DNA of 64,000 nt from positions 1 through 64,000 of the forward strand of contig CALVFJ010000007.1 of the NCBI GenBank assembly GCA_944326795.1. Direction: 5' to 3'. Under the pieces are notes generated by a model. That model worked only from the letters and a program-made list of their open reading frames with translations, did no database searches and was not told the DNA's origin. Of this stretch, positions 44,447 through 53,667 are shown piece after piece (the stretch's first letter is position 1; every line of letters starts with the position of its first letter). The position numbers and the translations under genes were made by a program. Source of the DNA: an uncultured Erysipelotrichaceae bacterium. GTDB taxonomy: Bacteria; Bacillota_I; Bacilli_A; Erysipelotrichales; Erysipelotrichaceae.

Positions 44447-45079
44447 ATGATGAAGCCTATCATAATCGGTATTGCAGGAGGAAGTGCATCGGGTAAGACA
44501 TCAATTGCGAAAATATTAAGTGATGCGTTTGATGATCAAAAAAGTGTCGTAATTATCCGCCAGGATGATTACTATAAAGATCAAAGTCATCTAACGATGG
44601 AAGAAAGAGTTTTGACCAACTATGACCATCCATTAGCATTTGACAATGATTTGCTTATTCAAGATTTAAATCAACTTTTGAACAGAAATAGCATTAAAAA
44701 GCCAATTTATGATTTTGTTCATCATACGCGAAGCCGTCAATACGAGATTATTGAAGCTTGCGATGTAATCATTTTAGAAGGATTATTTGTACTAGAAGAT
44801 GAAAAATTAAGAAATCTGCTTGATATTAAGGTATTTGTTGATACCGATGCTGATATTCGCTTTATAAGACGATTAAAGCGAGATGTTGAAAAACGTGGTC
44901 GTACGATCCAATCTGTTATTGATCAATACACTGCTACTGTAAAACCTATGCATGAATCATTTGTGGAACCAAGCAAAAAATATGCACATGTCATAATTCC
45001 CGAAGGAAGTCATAATGTCGTTGCAATTGATTTGCTGATCACGAAAATTTCTAGTATTCTTAATCACTCTGTGATATAA
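44447..45079 (+). CDS. udk: Uridine kinase
   Basis: This enzyme salvages uridine and cytidine to UMP and CMP. The 210-residue protein has Walker [18 protein letters not shown], the [12 protein letters not shown] segment and a [21 protein letters not shown] lid. GGAGG precedes two adjacent ATGs (44447, 44450). Confidence 0.95.
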   Translation: MMKPIIIGIAGGSASGKTSIAKILSDAFDDQKSVVIIRQDDYYKDQSHLTMEERVLTNYDHPLAFDNDLLIQDLNQLLNRNSIKKPIYDFVHHTRSRQYEIIEACDVIILEGLFVLEDEKLRNLLDIKVFVDTDADIRFIRRLKRDVEKRGRTIQSVIDQYTATVKPMHESFVEPSKKYAHVIIPEGSHNVVAIDLLITKISSILNHSVI

Positions 45080-45108
45080 TCGTTTAGTAAATTAAGGAGT
45101 TAGTAAAC

Positions 45109-45582
45109 ATGGCAATGGAAGATAAGATTTACGTCACGGCGGAAGGACTTAAAGATTTACAAGATGAATATCAAAATTTAGTTCACGTAGTACGTGATGA
45201 AGTTAAAGAAGAATTAAGAGCAGCGCGTGCACAAGGTGACTTGTCTGAAAACGCAGATTATGATGCGGCAAGAGATCGACAAGCAAAGGTCGAAGCACGA
45301 ATTGCTGATCTGGAAGTAATGTTACAAAATTATGAGCTGATCGATACGAAAAAAGGCGGAAGCCGTACAGTAAGAATTGGCTCTACGGTTACTTTAGAAT
45401 TTCTAGATTTACATAGCGAACACGAATATACGATCGTAGGTACGACTGAAGCTGATCCGCTTAATGGGAAGCTATCAAATGAAACACCTTTAGCTGAAGC
45501 TATTTTAGATAAGAAGGTAGGCTCTACAGTAACTGTTAATGTTGATAAACCTTATGAAGTAAAGATTAAAAGCGTTAAATAG
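45109..45582 (+). CDS. greA: Transcription elongation factor GreA
   Basis: GreA inserts its coiled coil into the RNA polymerase secondary channel and stimulates cleavage of backtracked RNA. The 157-residue protein has the N-terminal coiled coil with ARAQGDLSENADYDAARD (catalytic acidic tip) and the C-terminal FKBP-like domain ending with VKIKSVK. A promoter-like TGTGATATAATCG lies upstream (45070-45082). It closes the conserved block. Confidence 0.96.
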   Translation: MAMEDKIYVTAEGLKDLQDEYQNLVHVVRDEVKEELRAARAQGDLSENADYDAARDRQAKVEARIADLEVMLQNYELIDTKKGGSRTVRIGSTVTLEFLDLHSEHEYTIVGTTEADPLNGKLSNETPLAEAILDKKVGSTVTVNVDKPYEVKIKSVK

Positions 45583-45597
45583 ACGCTTTTTTCTTTT
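45568..45597 (+). terminator. Terminator overlapping the greA end
   Basis: AAAAGCGT (45568-45575) pairs with ACGCTTTT (45583-45590), followed by TTCTTTTTTT; the stem includes the last greA codons. Confidence 0.85.
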
Positions 45598-45632
45598 TTT
45601 ATAGCAAAATTATGATTAATGGTTATTTTTTG

Positions 45633-45660
45633 TTGCATTTATCAAGAATATAACTATAAT
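45633..45660 (+). promoter_or_regulatory. Promoter of the methyltransferase-GH3-HD-GYP cluster
   Basis: TTGCAT (45633-45638), 16-base spacer, TATAAT (45655-45660), ahead of a GGGG RBS. Confidence 0.7.
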
Positions 45661-45678
45661 AAAATTTAAGGGGCATAT

Positions 45679-46218
45679 ATGATCAAGTATCTAGGTATAT
45701 TAGGATTTTGTTTATTTTTTATTTATGATTATAACCAAATACGATGGAATAATATCATTTTAAAAAAATTCTTTCTTATCGGAAGCAGTTTAATAGGCAT
45801 AACTACGATCTATTATTGTATAATGCCCATAAAAAATATCTTTGGTATAATGATTGCTTTAGTTGGATTAGCTTCAACCATTTATGTTTTATTTTTTGCC
45901 TTGGATTTTAAAGATACTTATATAAATGATAAGTTTAAAGTTTATGATAAGGGAGTTTATTCTTTATGCCGTCATCCAGGGTTTTGGACCTTGCTGATCA
46001 TGTATCTAGGATTGCTAATAGCTTTTCAAGACAAGGAATGGCTTTGGATTACGATCTTGTATAATTTATCGAATTATATATATATCGTTTTCCAAGATAA
46101 GTATATTTTCATGATAATATTTGATGATTATTATAAATATAAAACTTATGTACCTTTTTTGATACCTACTTTTGCTAGCATTAATTCATGTTTAAATTAT
46201 TTTAGGGGAAGAAAATGA
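45679..46218 (+). CDS. Membrane protein with PEMT/ICMT-like methyltransferase signature
   Basis: The 179-residue protein has about five membrane helices and the motif GVYSLCRHPGFW (residues ~93-104). R-H-P-G/x is typical of membrane isoprenylcysteine or phospholipid methyltransferases and related NnrU/DUF1295 proteins. The C-terminal E-x-x-Y equivalent reads FDDYYKYK. It is a likely SAM-dependent lipid methylase, substrate unknown. It overlaps the GH3-like gene by four bases, so the two probably act together. Confidence 0.65.
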   Translation: MIKYLGILGFCLFFIYDYNQIRWNNIILKKFFLIGSSLIGITTIYYCIMPIKNIFGIMIALVGLASTIYVLFFALDFKDTYINDKFKVYDKGVYSLCRHPGFWTLLIMYLGLLIAFQDKEWLWITILYNLSNYIYIVFQDKYIFMIIFDDYYKYKTYVPFLIPTFASINSCLNYFRGRK

Positions 46219-47816
46219 AATTTGAGGAAAAATTAAGAACTTTAGGCAAAAAGGAAGTGTATGATGAATATTGTTCGTTCTTAGATCTAAATATAGAACA
46301 ATATATGCAGATACAAAACAGCTTGCTTAAGGAGCAAATTGCATTATGGCAAGATACAAAACTGGCTCAATCAATATTAAAAGGCAAAAAGATTGAGTCT
46401 TTTAGTGATTTTAGAAAAGTAATTCCTCTTACGACATATGAAGATTATGCAGATATATTGCTGAAAAGAGATGATGAATATCTTCCTAGTCCAGCTTCAC
46501 TTTGGATCGAAACAACATGGGAAGGTGGTAATCATCCTGTAAAGGTAGCACCATATAATCGTGCAATGTTAGAAACCTTTTTTACCAATGTTTGCGCTTG
46601 TTTTTTAATTGCGACCGGTAAACAAAGATATGATTTTGATATCAAATCAAGCTACCATATGCTTTATGGCTTGGCACCTTTGCCATATGCTACAGGGCTT
46701 TTGCCAATTAGCTTAGATAATCAAATAGGTATCAAATTTTTGCCTGATGTCGAAACAGCTACTTCGTTAAGTTTCAGTGAACGTAATAAATTAGGCTTTA
46801 AACAAGGTTTATTTGAAGGCATTGAGTACTTCTTTGGCTTAGGAAGCGTAACCTATTATATATCTAAAAGCTTAGATAAGATGTCTAGTCAACAAAAATC
46901 ATTTAAGTATAGCCAGTTTTTTAAAAATCCTAAACGAGCAGCACGATTATTAAAAGGAATAAATCGTGCCAAAAAAGAAAATCGTGGATTGTTGCCTAAA
47001 GATCTTTTTGATTTGAAAGGCTTTGTCGTTGCAGGAACGGATAATGAATTATATAAAGATGATCTAGAAAAAATGTGGGGCGTAAGGCCATTGGAGATCT
47101 TTGCCGGTACCGAACCAACTTTATTAGGTACGGAGACATATAGTCGCAAAGGCTTGGTATTTTTCCCTGATAGCTGTTATTTAGAATTCATTCCCGAGGA
47201 AGAGACGATAAAATATAAAGATGATCCCGATCATGAATATACCACACATACGCTAGATGAAGTATGTGAAAACTGTAATTACGAGCTAGTTATCAGTGTA
47301 TTGAAAGGTGGGGCATTCATGCGCTATCGAGTAGGGGATATCTATCGCTGTGTAGGCTTAAAAGATAAGGATGATAATATAAATCTTCCTATTTTTAAAT
47401 TTATTGATAGGACAAAAGATGTCATCGATATCGCCGGATTTACACGCATTACCAAAAACAGCATCGATGATGTGATAAAGTTATCAAAATTAGATATAAA
47501 GGACTATATTGCATGTAAAGAAATCGATAGGAATGATCGACCATTTTTGCATATGTATGTTGAGATGAGCGATGATGCAATGTATGGTGATGCCATAACC
47601 ATCGAAGTGTTAAAAGATCATTTAACAGCATATTTTAAATATTTTGATTCCGATTATGCTGATCTTAAAAAGATCTTAGGGATCGATCCATTACAGATAA
47701 CGATATTGAAACGTCGCTCATTAAGCGAATATCCAGAGAAGATCGATAGAATAAATCCATCAAAAAATGAGATGGTGAAATTTATGAGATATATCAATGA
47801 AAGCGCAGGATATTAA
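46215..47816 (+). CDS. GH3 family acyl-adenylating protein
   Basis: GH3 proteins belong to the acyl-adenylate superfamily (best known in plants as auxin/jasmonate amido synthetases). This 533-residue protein shows IETTWEGGNHPVKVAPYN (phosphate-binding region), IFAGTEPTLLGTET (adenine region), FMRYRVGDIYRC and FKFIDRTKDVIDIAGF, in the usual order. Bacterial relatives exist but their substrates are mostly unknown. It overlaps the methyltransferase-like gene and precedes the HD-GYP protein by two bases. GGGG precedes the start. Confidence 0.85.
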   Translation: MKFEEKLRTLGKKEVYDEYCSFLDLNIEQYMQIQNSLLKEQIALWQDTKLAQSILKGKKIESFSDFRKVIPLTTYEDYADILLKRDDEYLPSPASLWIETTWEGGNHPVKVAPYNRAMLETFFTNVCACFLIATGKQRYDFDIKSSYHMLYGLAPLPYATGLLPISLDNQIGIKFLPDVETATSLSFSERNKLGFKQGLFEGIEYFFGLGSVTYYISKSLDKMSSQQKSFKYSQFFKNPKRAARLLKGINRAKKENRGLLPKDLFDLKGFVVAGTDNELYKDDLEKMWGVRPLEIFAGTEPTLLGTETYSRKGLVFFPDSCYLEFIPEEETIKYKDDPDHEYTTHTLDEVCENCNYELVISVLKGGAFMRYRVGDIYRCVGLKDKDDNINLPIFKFIDRTKDVIDIAGFTRITKNSIDDVIKLSKLDIKDYIACKEIDRNDRPFLHMYVEMSDDAMYGDAITIEVLKDHLTAYFKYFDSDYADLKKILGIDPLQITILKRRSLSEYPEKIDRINPSKNEMVKFMRYINESAGY

Positions 47817-47818
47817 AG

Positions 47819-50338
47819 ATGGATAGTTATTTGTTTGTACCAGCAATATCCGTTGCTTTCTTATCATATCTTTTGATATCATTCATAGCCAGCAAGAAGA
47901 ATCATTTGATCAAATCATATCTAGCTGTTTTGATTGCAATGATCATGTGGACCGGTGGATCATTTTTGATGAGGATCCAGTTTTATCCGGGAATGAAACT
48001 ATGGTTTGATGTTTCCATAACAGGATTGCTTGGCGTATGTACGACAATCTATGCTTTTGTAAATATTGCAACGATAAAAAAAATCGATAAAATGTGTGTG
48101 GTCTGGTATCTTATCATGATCATAATAGCTATTACCAACGCGCTGTGCGGATGGTTTTTAAGCGTGCCTACGATCGTTGGAAATGGCGCTCACATCAAGT
48201 TCATATATGATGTGACATTTAGAACATTTATATTGTATGGCGTAGCATTTTTGTGCTTTTTGAACGTATGCTACAATTTATGGACAGCATTGAAAAAGAA
48301 CATAGAATCAGTACAGGATATGTATCCAATGTTCGTTGGTGTAATCTTATTATTGATCGGACATATATTGTATTTTATGCCAATCTTCAATGGTTTTCCG
48401 ATCGATATGCTTAGCGGTTTATTTTCAGCAGTTTGTTTGTATTATATGGTATATAAAAGACGGATGTTCAAATTGACCTTATTAGCAGGAAGAGGAAGCT
48501 TGACATTTGCATCAGGATTAATAACATTTTTTATTTTTTATATCTTGATAGATCCTATAGAACAAATCTTTGATACAGCTTATGGCAGCAATACGACATA
48601 TGATTCATTATATATTTCGATATTGTTCGTCATTGTTTTAGCAGTGGTCTTTAGTTTTTTCAAATTTTTTACAAATTCGATCTTTGTCAAAAAAGAAATA
48701 AAACAAAACGAGGTCTTGAATGAATATCTTTTGGATGTTACGCAAAGTTTAGATATCAAGCAAGTCATCGAGATAACATTTAAAAAGATCAAAGAAGTGA
48801 TTGATGTTGATACGATCATCATAGCATTGCATAATGATCGCAAACAATGTTATGAATTATATTCAGATAAAGAATATTTTAGTTATCCAAGCATCAGTGA
48901 TGCAAGTCCTATCTTTACATATTTATCAAAGGTCACGGGTTGTGTAAGCTACAATGATTTCAATAGAAGCGTTTATGCAAGATCAATCTGGCAAAATGAT
49001 AAAAATATCCTAGATAAGCTTAATATTAGTTTGATGATGCCACTAAAAGATAAAGAGCTATTTGGGGTCATCATGCTTCCGCAGAAAAAGAAGCCATATC
49101 ATTATGATGAGACCTTATTTATCTCATCATTAGCCAATAGTGCATCCATAGCTATAAAAAATAGCAAGCTTTACAGCAAGGTATATCAAGAATCAATTGG
49201 CGATGATCTAACCAATACGTATAATCGAAAATACTTCTATGATGTCTTAAATCAAAACTTTTTAAGCTATAAATCATTTTTGACCTTAATGTATATAAGC
49301 GTAGATGATTTTAGGATCTATAATCAGCTATATGGTAAGCAAGAAGGTGATGAAGCCTTAAAAAGTATCGCGAACATCATAAAACTAGCAGTTGGACACT
49401 CGGGCATCGTCTGTCGGATCCAAGGAAAGATGTTTGCATTGATCTTACCCGAATATAACATCCTAAATGCTCGCAAATTAGGAGAAAATATTTGTAAACA
49501 AGTAATAAATATCAATAAGAATGAAGAAAATAATAAGAAGGTTTTAACGGTATCTATAGGTGTAAGCTGCATACCTTTAAATTCTACAACCGTAAAAGAA
49601 TTATGTGCAAATGCCGATCAAGCATTATATGATGCTAAAAAAGCAGGAAAAAACTGTGTTAATATCTTCAGCTTAGAATCATATACCAAAGCCGATCAGC
49701 AACCACGAAAGAAATTTGATACTTCGGTATACAATGAATATAGCGGAACGATCTGTGCTTTACAGGCTGCAATAGACGCTAAAGATCATTATACTTTCTC
49801 TCACAGCAATAACGTAGCTTACTATGCGACAAAATTAGCAGAAGGCTATGGATTAAGCGATGAGGTCGTGGAAATCGTAAGAGAGGCAGCTTTGTTGCAT
49901 GATATTGGTAAGATCGGAGTTCCTGAAAACATCTTAAATAAGCCGGGAAGACTAACAAGCGAAGAATATGAGACGATGAAGTCTCATGTTGAAAACAGCG
50001 TCAGTATCATCAAGCATCTACCATCACTAGATTATGTAGTACCGGCTGTTATATCTCATCATGAAAGATGGGATGGAAATGGTTATCCTCGGCGTCTAGC
50101 TAAGGAAGATATTCCATTAACTGGTAGGATCTTATGCATTGCTGATTGTTTTGATGCGATGACCAGCGCTCGTTGTTATAAGCAGCCATATCCGTTAGAA
50201 ATGGCCTTAAATGAGCTGATCTTACAGGAAAACAAACAATTTGATCCAAAATTAGTTGAACTGTTTATTACTATGGTTAAAAATGGGCAAATTGTTTTAC
50301 AAGATACTAAAATTTATAAAGGAGAAGATATGCTTTAA
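47819..50338 (+). CDS. 7TM-GAF-degenerate GGDEF-HD-GYP signalling protein
   Basis: The 839-residue protein has seven to eight N-terminal TM helices (~1-270, histidine-kinase 7TM-like), a GAF-like domain (~295-455), a GGDEF-like domain (~465-625) and an HD-GYP domain (~640-830). The GGDEF signature reads IQGKMFAL instead of GGDEF, so the cyclase is very probably inactive and may only bind nucleotide. The HD-GYP is intact: LLHDIGKIGVP, HVENS and HHERWDGNGYP. It should hydrolyse a cyclic dinucleotide such as c-di-GMP. A GTP-sensing or ligand-sensing role for the 7TM part is inference. Confidence 0.88.
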   Translation: MDSYLFVPAISVAFLSYLLISFIASKKNHLIKSYLAVLIAMIMWTGGSFLMRIQFYPGMKLWFDVSITGLLGVCTTIYAFVNIATIKKIDKMCVVWYLIMIIIAITNALCGWFLSVPTIVGNGAHIKFIYDVTFRTFILYGVAFLCFLNVCYNLWTALKKNIESVQDMYPMFVGVILLLIGHILYFMPIFNGFPIDMLSGLFSAVCLYYMVYKRRMFKLTLLAGRGSLTFASGLITFFIFYILIDPIEQIFDTAYGSNTTYDSLYISILFVIVLAVVFSFFKFFTNSIFVKKEIKQNEVLNEYLLDVTQSLDIKQVIEITFKKIKEVIDVDTIIIALHNDRKQCYELYSDKEYFSYPSISDASPIFTYLSKVTGCVSYNDFNRSVYARSIWQNDKNILDKLNISLMMPLKDKELFGVIMLPQKKKPYHYDETLFISSLANSASIAIKNSKLYSKVYQESIGDDLTNTYNRKYFYDVLNQNFLSYKSFLTLMYISVDDFRIYNQLYGKQEGDEALKSIANIIKLAVGHSGIVCRIQGKMFALILPEYNILNARKLGENICKQVININKNEENNKKVLTVSIGVSCIPLNSTTVKELCANADQALYDAKKAGKNCVNIFSLESYTKADQQPRKKFDTSVYNEYSGTICALQAAIDAKDHYTFSHSNNVAYYATKLAEGYGLSDEVVEIVREAALLHDIGKIGVPENILNKPGRLTSEEYETMKSHVENSVSIIKHLPSLDYVVPAVISHHERWDGNGYPRRLAKEDIPLTGRILCIADCFDAMTSARCYKQPYPLEMALNELILQENKQFDPKLVELFITMVKNGQIVLQDTKIYKGEDML

Positions 50339-50361
50339 ACATATATGTGAATGGTGATATT

Positions 50362-50829
50362 ATGTTTAAAGTTTTTTTTATCGTTTTGACCATTCTTATT
50401 TGTTTGATAGTTGATCATAAGATCATAAATATAGATAAAATGGCAAATGCTAAAATAACTGTTGAAGTAAAAGGAAATGGTGCAATAAACGGTTTATATG
50501 AGCTAGAAAAATATAGCATATTAAATGATTTGCTTAAACAGATCGATCTAAAAGAAGATGCAGATCTATCGAGCTATAACTTACAACAGCCGTTGAAAAA
50601 TAATGATGTCATTACTATTGATGTATATCAAGAACCGACAAAGATATCTATCAACAATGCTACGTTAGAAGAACTATGTACCTTAAATGGAGTAAAAGAA
50701 AAGACAGCTCAAAAGATCATCGATTATCGTATAGAAAACGGACCTTTTCAAAGCTTAGAAGAATTAATGGAGGTTCCTGGAATTGGTGAAGCAAAATTTT
50801 TGGCAATCAAAGATAAGATATGTTTGTGA
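50362..50829 (+). CDS. comEA: Competence protein ComEA
   Basis: ComEA is the membrane-anchored DNA receptor in transformation. The 155-residue product has an N-terminal TM anchor, an SLBB-like middle (VEVKGNGAINGLYELEKYS) and a C-terminal tandem HhH DNA-binding domain (INNATLEELCTLNGVKEKTAQ and MEVPGIGEAKFL). ATG 50362 is chosen over GTG 50347. Downstream is comEC, the channel. Confidence 0.92.
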   Translation: MFKVFFIVLTILICLIVDHKIINIDKMANAKITVEVKGNGAINGLYELEKYSILNDLLKQIDLKEDADLSSYNLQQPLKNNDVITIDVYQEPTKISINNATLEELCTLNGVKEKTAQKIIDYRIENGPFQSLEELMEVPGIGEAKFLAIKDKICL

Positions 50830-52714
50830 GTTAGATTTATGGCAAGAAAGCTTGCTTATTGTGATATATTTTATCTTTAAAGATCTTTTGCCCATAAGTC
50901 TAGCAGTATCTATCATCTTTCTTTTGCTTCATAACCATAAAAAATGGATTATTGCCCTTGTATTTATCATTTTGTTGAATATCCCAGCAAATATTAAGGC
51001 TCCGCATACCAAAAACGGTACGATCATTGATATTAAAGCTAATTATTATATCGTGCAGTTAATTGATCAAAAAGTACTGTTATATACAGATGAAATATTA
51101 CGATATGATCAATATATCAAAATGGAAGGCAGCTATGAAAAGATAGATGCAAATATAAATACCTATGGCTTTGATTTTAAAAATTTTAATGATCGCCAAG
51201 GAATTTATTATCAGATTGCTGCTTCAGATATATCCGTTCTTAAAAATAATCTAACTTTACGAAGCATCTTTTATGAAGCAAATGATGCTTCGTATGTCCG
51301 TAAATTTGTTTTTAATATTAACAGCGATGATGATATCATTAGTAGCTTTATCAATAGTGGGTATTGTTTTAGTTGCTTTTTATATCTTTTTTTGGCTATA
51401 TGTAAGTTATTTATCAAACCTAAAAGGCTTGAAATGGTAGAAATAGTATTCTTGCTTTTTTTTGGGATCTTCTATCATTTTAATTTTATAACATGCCGTC
51501 TTTTATTAAATTTTATGCTAAAAAAGATAAAAGCTTCAAATAAACAAAAAGCTGCTTGGTTAGGAATTTTTAGCCTTTTGTTTTTCCCCCACGCTATATT
51601 TAGTTTAAAATTTTTGCTGCCATATGGGATAAATTTGATTTATGGTCTTTGCTATGATAAGGATTGGTTGATATTTTTTAATATATTTTTACAAAGCATG
51701 CTTTTTGCCCGCATAAATATCTTTTTATTATTCGGTTACAAATGGTTTTCTCGAATTTTAGGAATATGTTTTTTTCTTTGCATCATTGATTATTTTGTTG
51801 ATATGTCCATGGCAATTGCCCTAATCAACAAAGGTATCGGTATAATGGATCTTTTTGTTATAAATCAGTCTGGAAAATCATTGGTTATATTATTTCTATA
51901 TTTGGTCTTGCAATCATTAAGATATAAAAAAGCGTTAATTTATACGGTAACGATCATTTGGCTGATGATCAATGGATGGTTATTTCCTTTTGCAAGCGTT
52001 AGCTTTATTAATGTTGGTCAAGGTGATGCGATTTTAATTAAAGATCATTTCAATAAAGCAAATTATTTGATTGACACTGCTAAAGAATCACAATTTTCTG
52101 CTCTTGATACATTTCTTAAAGCGAAAGGTGTAAAGACCATCGATATACTATTTATAACGCACTATGATAATGATCATTGTGGGAACATAGAAAACTTAAA
52201 GACAAAATATCATATTGAAAATGTCGTTGATTATCATTTTGATCAAATAAACCATAATTTTACTTTCTATGAATTAAATGATCATTTTCTAGAAAAAAAT
52301 GAAAACTCATTAGTTATATATACGATGATCAATGGTCGTAGCTTCTTATTCATGGGTGATGCTACGACAAGCAATGAAAAAAATATCATTGAAAATTATC
52401 CCGCTTTGAAAGCAGATTATATCAAGCTAGGGCATCATGGTTCAAAAACTAGTACATCCTTGAACTTTTTATATCAAATTCAACCAAAGCTAGCGATAAT
52501 TTCTAGTGGTAATTTCGCGTATTATCAACATCCACATCCTCAAGTTATTACGCTGTTAGATGAATTACATATTCCATATTTAATTACGAATGATGATGGA
52601 GATATAGAAATTTATTTTACGTTGCTTGGCGAAATAATCATTACATCAAGTCAAAAAATATCATTTGTTTTTAACCCAAATATCTTTAATCATGATATAA
52701 TACGGACGAGGTAA
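50783..52714 (+). CDS. comEC: ComEC/Rec2 DNA channel with metallo-beta-lactamase domain
   Basis: ComEC forms the membrane pore for single-stranded DNA uptake. The ~643-residue product has an N-terminal hydrophobic region with OB-like segment, a multi-TM competence domain (~180-400) and a C-terminal beta-lactamase-like domain: NVGQGDAILI, THYDNDHCGN (HxDxDH), and LGHHGSKTS. The start is uncertain. The frame opens at TTG 50783 inside comEA with GGAGG nine bases before, and GTG 50786 or later starts (50852, 50861) are possible. It is shorter than the Bacillus protein (~776). Confidence 0.88.
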   Translation: MVKQNFWQSKIRYVCELDLWQESLLIVIYFIFKDLLPISLAVSIIFLLLHNHKKWIIALVFIILLNIPANIKAPHTKNGTIIDIKANYYIVQLIDQKVLLYTDEILRYDQYIKMEGSYEKIDANINTYGFDFKNFNDRQGIYYQIAASDISVLKNNLTLRSIFYEANDASYVRKFVFNINSDDDIISSFINSGYCFSCFLYLFLAICKLFIKPKRLEMVEIVFLLFFGIFYHFNFITCRLLLNFMLKKIKASNKQKAAWLGIFSLLFFPHAIFSLKFLLPYGINLIYGLCYDKDWLIFFNIFLQSMLFARINIFLLFGYKWFSRILGICFFLCIIDYFVDMSMAIALINKGIGIMDLFVINQSGKSLVILFLYLVLQSLRYKKALIYTVTIIWLMINGWLFPFASVSFINVGQGDAILIKDHFNKANYLIDTAKESQFSALDTFLKAKGVKTIDILFITHYDNDHCGNIENLKTKYHIENVVDYHFDQINHNFTFYELNDHFLEKNENSLVIYTMINGRSFLFMGDATTSNEKNIIENYPALKADYIKLGHHGSKTSTSLNFLYQIQPKLAIISSGNFAYYQHPHPQVITLLDELHIPYLITNDDGDIEIYFTLLGEIIITSSQKISFVFNPNIFNHDIIRTR

Positions 52715-52719
52715 TAGAT

Positions 52720-53664
52720 GTGATTAAAGTAATATGCGGAACAGAACCATATTTGATACAAAGAAAAATAGATGAAATAATACATGAATGCAGCAAAGAA
52801 GATATAGCTAATTATGATGCTAGTGCAAAAGAGTTTGATATCATAAATGTCATCAATGAGTGCAACATGCCCAATTTATTTAGTTCTAGCAAGATCGTAT
52901 TGGTAAAAGATCCTTATTTTTTAACCAGTAAGTCTACCTTAAAAGAAGCTGAAGCAAAGGCGTTGATAACTTATGCGAAAGATGTCAACGTTGGATGTGA
53001 ACTGGTATTTTATGGGTGCCTAGAAATCGATAAAAGAAAAAAAATCAATAAAGATCTACAAAAATTAGCTCAATATATCGTTTTGGATAAATTAAGTAAT
53101 CAAGAGTTCATAAATTATGTAAAGACGAGCATAAAAAAAAGCAAGCTTGATATAACTTCAGATGCATTAGAACTTTTAATTGACATCTTGCCCAATGATC
53201 TAGGAAACTTTCATCAAGAGCTGGATAAACTATGTTTGTACAATGAGAAAATCGACAGCAAAATTATTAAGAAGATGGTAAATATACCGCTTGATGATGA
53301 TGTATTTAATTTAACTAATGCCATAATTGAAAAAAATGTCAGCAAGGCTTTCAATAAATGGAATGATCTGAAACAATTAAAACAAGAACCTATCGGGATT
53401 GCTTTGATCATTGCTAATCAATTTCGCTTCATGTATCAAATAAGATACTTAATGGATAAAGGATGGCAAGAACAAGAGATAGCGCAGTACCTAAAAGCTC
53501 ATCCTTATCGTGTTTCTTTAACATGTCGAAATGTACAAGGGGTAAAACGTGAAAGATTATTAGAGATTCTTGCGAAATTAGCTGCTCTTGATCAAGGGTT
53601 TAAAAGCGGAAAAATAGATCGTAATATTGGCTTAGATAAATTTATGATAGAAATTATGAGGTAA
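52720..53664 (+). CDS. holA: DNA polymerase III delta subunit (clamp loader)
   Basis: HolA opens the sliding clamp. The 314-residue protein has the family N-terminus VICGTEPYLIQRKI, FSSSKIVLVKDPYFL, and the C-terminal helical collar with KAHPYRVSL and KSGKIDRNIGLDKFM. The start is GTG 52720; the nearby ATG 52718 is followed at once by a stop, and GAGG is eight bases upstream. The comEA-comEC-holA order is typical of Firmicutes. Confidence 0.92.
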   Translation: MIKVICGTEPYLIQRKIDEIIHECSKEDIANYDASAKEFDIINVINECNMPNLFSSSKIVLVKDPYFLTSKSTLKEAEAKALITYAKDVNVGCELVFYGCLEIDKRKKINKDLQKLAQYIVLDKLSNQEFINYVKTSIKKSKLDITSDALELLIDILPNDLGNFHQELDKLCLYNEKIDSKIIKKMVNIPLDDDVFNLTNAIIEKNVSKAFNKWNDLKQLKQEPIGIALIIANQFRFMYQIRYLMDKGWQEQEIAQYLKAHPYRVSLTCRNVQGVKRERLLEILAKLAALDQGFKSGKIDRNIGLDKFMIEIMR

Positions 53665-53667
53665 ATT

